27,766 nucleotides of DNA from a virus. Below, in pieces: positions 1 through 7,700 of this stretch (position 1 is its first letter; every line of letters starts with the position of its first letter). The stretch lies in IMG/VR virus record IMGVR_UViG_3300021378_000128, positions 1 through 27,766 of that record; one strand, given 5' to 3'. The notes under the pieces are model-generated. The model was not told where the DNA came from and made no database searches. It saw only the letters and a program-made list of their open reading frames with translations. A program made the position numbers and the translations under genes.

Positions 1-3000
1 ATTTAATTTCATATAGATCACCGAATAGTTTTTCAGGATCATCTGAAACAAGTATAACCGAACTCACTAGTTCTCCTATTTGTTCATGTAGATACGCACT
101 TAATTCTGTAAAGAAGAAAGTATCGCCAAAGTTCCAATTATTAATATCAAAATAACTATCCATTGCTGATAACACTGAACTTCTAATTTCACTGTCAGAT
201 GCATTAGTTGTCTGTGCTTTTACTACTTTAATAGTTGCTCTCAATGATTGATCTGCTTTCGCACCGAACAATGGTTTGAACGTAACACTATTTAATATGA
301 CTGAATCTGACAGCATTTTAAAATCTTGTACTTTGGGATATATTGTATTCAATTCATTAAGTGTTGGTTGATCTGGTTTCTTAACTGTGTCAGTTGTGTC
401 TTTGATATAATTATTAAATGCTGTGTAATATGATTGTGTAACCAAATATAGATCAACAATGTTTGTTGTTGCTGGATCGATACGAGTAGTGTTATTAGCA
501 TTATGTCTATATTGATAATCTAATCCTTGTCTACCTGACTTGACAGAATAATCTAACTGTTCAGTCATAATATAGTTAGGTGTAGTTATTGTAGGATCTT
601 GCACTGACTTATAAAATTTATTGTCAGTGTATGCATAAAATAATTGTCCTACAGGGAATTCATATTTTACAATTTCAATTTGATTTTTAGTTCCGTATGT
701 AAAAACAATATCAGAACTAGGTACAATAAGTTGTCTTGTTAAGTTAACAGGATCTGTAATTGTTCTAAAGAATACATACACGCCTGTGTTTGCACCGTTG
801 TTTACAAAACCAGTAATGTCATTAAAGAAGTCTGGGTCTAAAATTAGTTGACCATTGTTAACATCAGTTGCGGCCACTTCTACTTGAAAGTCATTTACAT
901 AACCGTCTGACTCAACTGTTTGTCCTAAGATATTAACTTTAGTGTCTGCGCCTAATGGTTGTGCAGTATTAAACACTGTGTTGATACCTAACATGTTAAT
1001 AAAGTCTTGTATGATTTTACCTGTAAACGGATCATATACTAATTCATCTTTATTATAAGTGAAACGAGTATCAGCAACACTACCGAAGTAGTATGTTAAC
1101 GATCTGTAAGTTACTGTGTAACGATTGTTTCCTAAACTCGTAAACTTAACAAAGTAATTTGCATTTGATGCCGCACCAATTGACCAACGTTCTTGGTTAA
1201 TCAATAGTGAGTTGTTAAAGAGTAAAGTAAAGTCTTGTTGTAATTCAATTTTAAGAATTGCTTGTTGTATAATTGTGCTTGACAATGAGTTATCAAAGAC
1301 AGGAATAATTTCTGTTATTGTTACGCCGTTTGGTACATACCCGTTTACTGTAACTGGTCCCTGTCCGTTTGCAAATTTGCCTTCACCATTGTTGTTACCA
1401 TCACCGACAACATTTAATATTGTTGACCATATATAAGTTTTCTCTCCACCAGTTGGTGCACCTGCTACTAATCGATTTTCAGAATCAAAATAACTACCGA
1501 CTGGAGCAACAAATTTTAATAATGCTCCTGTTGTTATATACTTTGCATTAGTTGTTGTAAATGTTCCTAGTGGTTGTGGTTGTTCTATTGTTCCAGCAAG
1601 AGAATAAAAATATCCTGTTTCACTTGAAGAATCTACTGAACTTGTTTTCCAATATAGAGTAGTGCCTCCACCTGTGCCTGGATATGCATAACGTGTGTAA
1701 TTCTGAATATAATACTGATTAGCACGATTCAATGCAAGTACAGAGGCTAAATCATCTGTAAAGAACTGAATAATATCTGATGTGTTACTTGCTTGTAATG
1801 TTAAGAAGCCATCTGTACCATCTTGGTATAATGCTCCGTCATCTCCAAAAGAGTTTGTACTTGAATACTTGCCAGTTGGGTCAAGTAAATCTAAGTTTTT
1901 AGATACACCAATAGAACTTCTATTGATTGCTTTTGATTTAACAATAGAGTTATATAAAGTATAAGGGAAGTTTGTGTAGTCTTCTCCGTTTACCATACGA
2001 TTTTGTGTGTAGTATCTTGTTGGTGCTCTTTGTTTAATTGCTGATAATGATTCTCTACCTTGTGCATTTGTTACTGATACAGGTAATGCTAAGTTCATTG
2101 TCAGAGTTTCATTTTGTCCTGTTCTGCTTACGTATGTAATAGCAACTGCTACACCATTCATTTCTGAAGGGTCGATAGTATATGTCAATGCATTACTTGA
2201 TCTTACAAATGCTCTAAAGTTGCCTACAGGCATTTCTGAAAATACACCGTCGCCGAATACATAAGTTACTTCATCGTTTGCACGTGAGCCTACAGAGAAG
2301 ATTTTTTTAGTGCTAGATTCTGTTTGCAAGTATGCATCTGCATAAACATTTTCTACTTGTTTCCATAGCCCTAAAGTATTATCAACTGTAGTTTGATATA
2401 ACCAAGTGTCAGTTTGATTGACTCCTGCTATATCTATATTAATTGTCTGATTAGAAATCTGTTGTTGAAAGTTAAAGTTATAAGGTTGTAATGTTCCTTG
2501 TTTAAAATAGAACATAAAGCCTGTGTTAGGACTCCCAAAGCCCAACTTATCATTTCTATATAGCATGTTAATTTGCGATGTTGGAGCAGGTGGAATCTCA
2601 TAAATATAGTCTTGGTCTAATGACGTTGCACTTACTAGTTCAAAGTTCATTGATGTTCCGTCAACCTGTGTTGTAAATGGTACAATCGGTGTGCTGTTAG
2701 CAGGTATCTGTATACCATACTCACTTGTTGTTACACCTAAGATATCAGCACTGTTTCCAGGTCTTCCTATTTTTTGTGAGTCAACTAATGCCGCATTAAT
2801 TACTGAATTCATTTGATCTAACCAATTACGATTAGAAGGGTCATTCCAACTAATAGGAACATTACTTAAGTTTACTCCGTTTGAGTCTATTACATTTTCT
2901 GATGTTCTTATAGAAGATATTTTTAAATATCCTGATGCACATGTATTTCTTTTAGGGGTATAACTAACTAAATCAGCAAGTTTAACTACTGAGTCTCTAC

Positions 3001-3277
3001 GTTCAGCCGTGTCAATGAAATTTTCACGTGTGTTTAAATCATTTCTAAAAGCAAGACCTTGACCCATAAAAGCCATGACATCAAGCAGAGCAATAAACTC
3101 TGAACTTTCAATATAATCGTTGTAGGTTTCAGGATAGTAAAGACGTAGATAATCGATAAAACTTTTTCTTAGTGTCTCATAATCATATGATCGGAAGTCT
3201 GCCTCACGAAAGGTTTCGTAAATTGCTTTCCAATCATTTACTCCAAAGAGTCCTGATTGCCTTGAACTTGTAGCCAT
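1..3277 (-). CDS. 6: Baseplate wedge protein gp6-like (3' end cut off)
   Basis: The reading frame is open without a stop from the ATG at 3277 to the left edge, 1092 codons, so the C-terminus lies outside the window. In T4, gp6 forms the wedge ring that links baseplate wedges around the hub and changes shape during sheath contraction. The N-terminus (MATSSRQSGLFGVNDWKAIY, then an ESSEFIALLDVMAFMGQGLA-type stretch) matches my recollection of gp6 in marine T4-like phages, and gp25 lies directly upstream as in T4. T4 gp6 is about 660 residues, so this protein is much longer, presumably with inserted or added domains in the C-terminal half. An AGGG ribosome binding site sits about 8 nt before the ATG, and a GATAAATA late-promoter motif lies 19 nt upstream. 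The N-terminal identity is firm; the function of the extra length is unknown. Confidence 0.85.
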   Translation of the reverse strand, partial: MATSSRQSGLFGVNDWKAIYETFREADFRSYDYETLRKSFIDYLRLYYPETYNDYIESSEFIALLDVMAFMGQGLAFRNDLNTRENFIDTAERRDSVVKLADLVSYTPKRNTCASGYLKISSIRTSENVIDSNGVNLSNVPISWNDPSNRNWLDQMNSVINAALVDSQKIGRPGNSADILGVTTSEYGIQIPANSTPIVPFTTQVDGTSMNFELVSATSLDQDYIYEIPPAPTSQINMLYRNDKLGFGSPNTGFMFYFKQGTLQPYNFNFQQQISNQTINIDIAGVNQTDTWLYQTTVDNTLGLWKQVENVYADAYLQTESSTKKIFSVGSRANDEVTYVFGDGVFSEMPVGNFRAFVRSSNALTYTIDPSEMNGVAVAITYVSRTGQNETLTMNLALPVSVTNAQGRESLSAIKQRAPTRYYTQNRMVNGEDYTNFPYTLYNSIVKSKAINRSSIGVSKNLDLLDPTGKYSSTNSFGDDGALYQDGTDGFLTLQASNTSDIIQFFTDDLASVLALNRANQYYIQNYTRYAYPGTGGGTTLYWKTSSVDSSSETGYFYSLAGTIEQPQPLGTFTTTNAKYITTGALLKFVAPVGSYFDSENRLVAGAPTGGEKTYIWSTILNVVGDGNNNGEGKFANGQGPVTVNGYVPNGVTITEIIPVFDNSLSSTIIQQAILKIELQQDFTLLFNNSLLINQERWSIGAASNANYFVKFTSLGNNRYTVTYRSLTYYFGSVADTRFTYNKDELVYDPFTGKIIQDFINMLGINTVFNTAQPLGADTKVNILGQTVESDGYVNDFQVEVAATDVNNGQLILDPDFFNDITGFVNNGANTGVYVFFRTITDPVNLTRQLIVPSSDIVFTYGTKNQIEIVKYEFPVGQLFYAYTDNKFYKSVQDPTITTPNYIMTEQLDYSVKSGRQGLDYQYRHNANNTTRIDPATTNIVDLYLVTQSYYTAFNNYIKDTTDTVKKPDQPTLNELNTIYPKVQDFKMLSDSVILNSVTFKPLFGAKADQSLRATIKVVKAQTTNASDSEIRSSVLSAMDSYFDINNWNFGDTFFFTELSAYLHEQIGELVSSVILVSDDPEKLFGDLYEIK

Positions 3278-3296
3278 AGTTTTTCCCTGTTTCAAG

Positions 3297-3304
3297 TATT
3301 TATC
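3297..3304 (-). promoter_or_regulatory. Late promoter motif GATAAATA for gp6
   Basis: GATAAATA on the minus strand resembles the T4 late promoter core TATAAATA recognised by gp55. It lies in the short gp25-gp6 gap, 19 nt before the gp6 ATG. Transcription would start some 6 nt downstream, leaving a short leader that still contains the AGGG ribosome binding site. Confidence 0.6.
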
Positions 3305-3311
3305 TTTATGG

Positions 3312-3326
3312 AAAAACCGAGTTTTT
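3312..3326 (-). terminator. Small A/T-rich hairpin after gp25
   Basis: Directly after the gp25 stop, the minus strand reads AAAAAC-TCG-GTTTTT, a 6-bp stem with a 3-nt loop ending in a T run. It could be a weak terminator for the gp25 transcript, placed just before the gp6 late promoter. The stem has a single G-C pair, so termination is uncertain. Confidence 0.35.
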
Positions 3327-3776
3327 TTATGCTAGAGCGGCAGTATTAGTCTGTGAATTGAAGAATAATGCTAAATCTCCAGCATTATTGTATGGATTAA
3401 TAGATAGTTGAACTTCTATTAGAATACCATTTTCTTTAGGAAAAGCACGAATTGTATTAATATCGATTCTAGGGTCTAGGCTTGCTACTCGTCTAACTTC
3501 ATTTTGTATTTCTACTTGCACATCTGCTGTGTTAGGTTCAAACACAAAGTCCCATAATGTAGTACCATAACTCGGTTGTCCGACTTTTTCGCCTTTTCTA
3601 ATGTTTAAAGCATTAACTAAATCTTGTATAACAAGTTGTTCATCTACAAGTTTAAACTTTTTACCAAAAACTATAGGGTTTGTTATGCCGTTTGCTTGAT
3701 TATCGATTGCAGGAGGCGGATTAACCGTTCTAGGTTTATCTGCGTTTACTGTTGAGAATCCTACGTAAGTTGCCAT
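3327..3776 (-). CDS. 25: Baseplate wedge protein gp25
   Basis: A 149-residue protein of the gp25/TssE-like family. In T4 it sits at the inner baseplate, contacts gp6 and gp53, and helps start sheath assembly. The central and C-terminal part carries the family signature: a QDLVNALNIRKGEK segment (about residues 51-64), then SYGTTLWDFVFEP (about 69-81), then an amphipathic helix with ...VRRVASLDPRI. The length is close to T4 gp25 (132 residues). It lies between gp5 and gp6 on the same strand. No convincing ribosome binding site precedes the ATG; instead an exact TATAAATA late-promoter core ends only 5 nt before it (see findings). The assignment is secure. Confidence 0.92.
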   Translation of the reverse strand: MATYVGFSTVNADKPRTVNPPPAIDNQANGITNPIVFGKKFKLVDEQLVIQDLVNALNIRKGEKVGQPSYGTTLWDFVFEPNTADVQVEIQNEVRRVASLDPRIDINTIRAFPKENGILIEVQLSINPYNNAGDLALFFNSQTNTAALA

Positions 3777-3781
3777 AATAC

Positions 3782-3789
3782 TATTTATA
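3782..3789 (-). promoter_or_regulatory. Late promoter core TATAAATA directly before gp25
   Basis: An exact copy of the T4 late promoter core on the minus strand, in the 15-nt gap between the gp5 stop and the gp25 ATG, with 5 nt (GTATT) between motif and ATG. If used like a T4 late promoter, the transcript would start at or beside the start codon and be leaderless. Confidence 0.55.
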
Positions 3790-3791
3790 TC

Positions 3792-6700
3792 CTATCTTAG
3801 TTTCCAAGTTCCTACATGATCCCAGTACCAATACCCGCCACCGCCATATCCGGACATTGCGACAGAACCAACTTCACCTTCGTAAATGTAAACATTTTGA
3901 CCTACTCCACCTTGTCCGTCAGTCGGAGGAGTGCCACCAGAAACGATTGCTTCAACTGTATTCTCTACTACAGGTTCACCGTCATCAACTATTTCATTTT
4001 CAACAATAAATGATTCTTGTTGCGGAACAAATGTTTTTGTAGTTGTGGCTATAATATTTGAATATGTATTATTATATTCGTTACCATAAATGTTTGTAGG
4101 GTTTTCTCCAAATCCTAATTCAACTGGAGTACTAGGTCTATAATCATCTCCTGTTGGTTGTTGAGTATTACTTTCTGTAGTAATGTCCTGATTTTGTACT
4201 GAAGCAAGATTGACTGCTTGTTCGATTTCACTAAACGGATTGATCTCTGTTGTTTCTGGAGTTGCTTCTGCAACTGTTTGTGTTACAGAAGATCCGAACT
4301 GTGTTTTTGCAGTTTCAATTTTAGCAGTTAGTGCTTTAAGTTGAGGATCTGTAGCCGCTGATTGATATGATGCTTCTGCCGCTATTATTTCTGGAGAACC
4401 TGCTGGGAAGTTTGATTGTGCTTCAAACAATGCTCGTTGTTTAGATGCAACATCTGCTTGTGCTTTATTCAATTTCTTAACATCAGCACTTAATGTTTTT
4501 CTTAATGACAGTAAAGCACTTGCGGCAGTTAATGCTCCAACTGGTATTTCGCCTAATAAATTAGGTTTGGGTATAATTGATCCAGGACCACCTAGAACTC
4601 CATCAATTAAACTTGTAATGCTTGATCTATTATATGTGTTAAGTGCTACTGTAGGTAACTTGATAGTTGACCCGCCACCTGCTGTTAGTGCTGATAATGC
4701 AGATTCTAATGCGGCTGCCGCACCTGGACTTAATGCACTTGAGAGTGCAGTTCCTACTGCATCTGATACTCCACCAATTAAATTATCTTTAACTGATCCT
4801 AATGATGAAATATCACCTAATGCTGATTCTGCTGAAGCAACTAATCCACCTACATCTGTTCCTGAGAATGCAGATGATCCGAGACTTGATAGAGAGTCTG
4901 TTACTCCACCTATTCCGTCTGCAATTGCATTAACTGATCCAGTTGCATTGTCAACTACACTACTACCTAACTTCTGTCCACCTGGCAAGTTACTTACACC
5001 TGATGCAATCGTACTTGATATAGTTGCAGTTGCTCCGCGTTGAACTTGAGTTGCGGCATTCTGTAATGTTCCTTGTTGAGTTAATGACTCAACACTAGAT
5101 GAAACACTTTTTACATCAGATACAGCAGATGATATTGCTCCGGTTGCCACTGATGATGCTTGATCTGCTATTCCTTGTACAGAATCAGTTACCCCTGATG
5201 TTGCTGAACTAAATGCGCCTTCGACTGATCCTGCACCAACAGTTGTTGCTAATGCATCAGTAATAGTAGATGTGTCTGCTAAGTCTGGCGCTTTCATACC
5301 TGCACTTGCCCCTGCAACTTTGGCTGCCGCGGCTCCTGCTAGAGCAGTTAAGTCTTGTGGTTTGTCAGGGCCGGCTTCAAGTGTGCCAAATGATGCTACT
5401 ATTGATTTAAATGATGATGCTGAGGCTCCTATATTTGTATCTATTCCTACACCGAGTTCAGGCAACGCTCCGCCCAATGTGTTTAATGCTTTAGCAACTC
5501 CACCTACTCCACCTGATAATTGTGATGCTACAACTGATTCTGCACCTGCCTTCATTGTATCTAAGACACCTTGGGTTGCACCAGAAATTGCTCCTGAGAT
5601 TCCGCCTTCTGTAGCCTTACTAATGGCTCCACTAACTTCACTAACATTGTCTCCTAAATTACCAGTAGATGCTACAGATGAAATAGTTCCTGAAACAACA
5701 GCACCTAATCCTCCGGGTGCTTCTTTTCCTGTAATTGCTCCTACTGTTTGTAATGCTTTTTGTCCTTTTTGTAATGTTGACACTACACTTTTTGCTTGTG
5801 CAGAGTTTGAACCTATAAATTGCTCGGCTGTATTAATACCGCTTTTGCCTGTAAATGATGCAGACGGTAAAACATTAGTTGGTACTCTGCCTTGTGCCGC
5901 GCCTGTCGCACTGCCACCTACATTAGCAGATACTAAAGTGTTTACTAATGTATCTGCTCCTGGCTTAAGAATTCCACCATCAGCCATTTGAGATGCTGTT
6001 TGACCAAATTTTCCTAAAGTCACTGCTGGCCCGGTTGCTGTATCTACTATGCCGGCAACATCTCCAAACTGGGCAAGTTCACTAGCGGCCGCTTTACCAG
6101 AAAGCAATGTTGACGTAACATTTTTATCTAACGCATCACTGATTCCTCCTACTTCTGATATTGTGGCTGCCGCTGTTGGGTTAGTTACACCAGATACGTT
6201 TCCACCTAAATCACCAAGATTATTATTTAAATTACTTAAATTACCAGATGGTTCAGCCGGTAATGCCGCTTCAGCACTTGGATCTACTTCTACGTCTGCA
6301 CCTTGATTTGCACTCATCCAAGGCATGTGAGCAGGCGCACGTGAAGTAATACTAGGTATTTTAGCAAGTGCCGCCGCCCAGCCTACTGTTTCATCGAACA
6401 GTGTGTCTGGATGCATAATTATATCTATTGGTTCTACAACATCTGGACTTAAACTTGCGGCTCCGTCGTTCAAGTGTATTTTTGATCCTTCATTAAAAAT
6501 TTCTGCGGCTGATTTTATTCCTAATTGACCCTGTGCTTCCATTGCTAATGCCGCATCTGCTTTCATTTTTATATTCTGAAGTGTATATAAACTATAGTCT
6601 TCTCCTACTCTTTGATTAAATGCTTTGTCTGCGTTAAGAGTAGTATTTTCAGAGGAGTTAAGATTTACATTTTTAGCATTTAAATTGATATTATTATCTG

Positions 6701-7700
6701 CATGAAAATTAAGATCGCCTTGAGTACGTAAGTTAATAGAGTTTGTACTAAAGACATCTACTGTTCCTTCTTTACCTAATTCAATATATGATTGTCCATT
6801 TGAGTGTAGGATAGATAACATCTGTCCGTCATCACTCATTAGTATTTGATGACCTAATGCTGTACGCAATCTAATTAATTGATCTCTGCCAATGATGTCA
6901 CCGTCATCCATAACAAGTGAGTGTCCACCACGTCTTGTTACTACTCTAAGTTTGTCTGGATCTACATCTAAACTACTCGGTAAAGATTCGTCTGTATATC
7001 CACCTTGATAAACAGGTCGACCTGGAGTACTTACACCCCAACCTACTCTACTTGATGATTCTCTTGTTGCACTCGTACTGATAGGGCCTCTGTACTTGTC
7101 TCTGAGGATACCCTGTTGTTGCATAATCGATGCAGTATAACTGTGTACAGGTTTTGCGGCAGTAAGATAATCAGTACTATCCGCAACACTTTTGTTATTA
7201 GTATTAATGTTAGTAGCAGGTAGTCGAGGAGAACCTGCATATGATTGTGCTTCTCCTTCATTAAGAACTACTTTATCTGTTGACCCTACTGCAGGAATCA
7301 TTGACAATGTTTCTGGAGAAGGTGCTGATCCTATATAGAATCCATAGTTAGGATCTCCATTAACAAATATGCAAATTACTTTTGTTAATTTATCCGGTGG
7401 TGCATTCCATTGTCCATATGAACTTGGGTTGCCTGCATATGCTCCAAAATCAACGTCTGGACCTATAGCCTCTGTGTTGCCGAAGAATGTAGAAAGTTTA
7501 TTGACCCAAATCCAATTGTTTGAATCGTATGCATTTTTATCTAAGTTTTCTGAAGGGTAGACTGCAATACATCCTTGGTGTGTTGGGTCTACTGTACTCA
7601 TCACTGTAGCAACGATAGGTACTTGAATAACAGATGCTACTCCGGCACCGGGTGTATTTTTCTTTAATCGACCTCTAGGTTTAAAAAAATCGTTACTCAT
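3792..7700 (-). CDS. 5: gp5-like baseplate hub/spike protein with long low-complexity tail
   Basis: A 1302-residue protein. The N-terminal part resembles the gp5/VgrG OB-fold (valine-rich strands from about residue 25, then a conserved NWIWVNKL... ICIFVNGDPNYGFYIGSAP region to about 125). Around residues 250-420 comes a spike-like region (GGHSLVMDDGD, LRTALGHQILMSDDGQML) leading into short beta repeats such as NLNAKNVNLNSSENTTLNA, typical of the gp5 beta-helix needle. I see no T4-type lysozyme domain. From about residue 490 to 1010 the sequence is dominated by Ala, Ser, Gly, Val and Thr, followed by a helical segment (about 1040-1110) and a Tyr/Trp/Gly-rich end (GYGGGGYWYWDHVGTWKLR). T4 gp5 is 575 residues. 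In the virion it would be the central spike. The start overlaps the preceding stop (TAATG). The low-complexity half has no function I can assign. Confidence 0.8.
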   Translation of the reverse strand: MSNDFFKPRGRLKKNTPGAGVASVIQVPIVATVMSTVDPTHQGCIAVYPSENLDKNAYDSNNWIWVNKLSTFFGNTEAIGPDVDFGAYAGNPSSYGQWNAPPDKLTKVICIFVNGDPNYGFYIGSAPSPETLSMIPAVGSTDKVVLNEGEAQSYAGSPRLPATNINTNNKSVADSTDYLTAAKPVHSYTASIMQQQGILRDKYRGPISTSATRESSSRVGWGVSTPGRPVYQGGYTDESLPSSLDVDPDKLRVVTRRGGHSLVMDDGDIIGRDQLIRLRTALGHQILMSDDGQMLSILHSNGQSYIELGKEGTVDVFSTNSINLRTQGDLNFHADNNINLNAKNVNLNSSENTTLNADKAFNQRVGEDYSLYTLQNIKMKADAALAMEAQGQLGIKSAAEIFNEGSKIHLNDGAASLSPDVVEPIDIIMHPDTLFDETVGWAAALAKIPSITSRAPAHMPWMSANQGADVEVDPSAEAALPAEPSGNLSNLNNNLGDLGGNVSGVTNPTAAATISEVGGISDALDKNVTSTLLSGKAAASELAQFGDVAGIVDTATGPAVTLGKFGQTASQMADGGILKPGADTLVNTLVSANVGGSATGAAQGRVPTNVLPSASFTGKSGINTAEQFIGSNSAQAKSVVSTLQKGQKALQTVGAITGKEAPGGLGAVVSGTISSVASTGNLGDNVSEVSGAISKATEGGISGAISGATQGVLDTMKAGAESVVASQLSGGVGGVAKALNTLGGALPELGVGIDTNIGASASSFKSIVASFGTLEAGPDKPQDLTALAGAAAAKVAGASAGMKAPDLADTSTITDALATTVGAGSVEGAFSSATSGVTDSVQGIADQASSVATGAISSAVSDVKSVSSSVESLTQQGTLQNAATQVQRGATATISSTIASGVSNLPGGQKLGSSVVDNATGSVNAIADGIGGVTDSLSSLGSSAFSGTDVGGLVASAESALGDISSLGSVKDNLIGGVSDAVGTALSSALSPGAAAALESALSALTAGGGSTIKLPTVALNTYNRSSITSLIDGVLGGPGSIIPKPNLLGEIPVGALTAASALLSLRKTLSADVKKLNKAQADVASKQRALFEAQSNFPAGSPEIIAAEASYQSAATDPQLKALTAKIETAKTQFGSSVTQTVAEATPETTEINPFSEIEQAVNLASVQNQDITTESNTQQPTGDDYRPSTPVELGFGENPTNIYGNEYNNTYSNIIATTTKTFVPQQESFIVENEIVDDGEPVVENTVEAIVSGGTPPTDGQGGVGQNVYIYEGEVGSVAMSGYGGGGYWYWDHVGTWKLR

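Noticed and set aside
4567-6306. Long plus-strand frames opposite gp5 (4567-5043, 5272-5991, 6049-6306)
   Set aside because: They are antisense shadows of the Ala/Ser/Gly-rich part of gp5; their Pro/Ala/Thr-rich composition follows from the complement, and they have no ribosome binding sites or recognisable domains.
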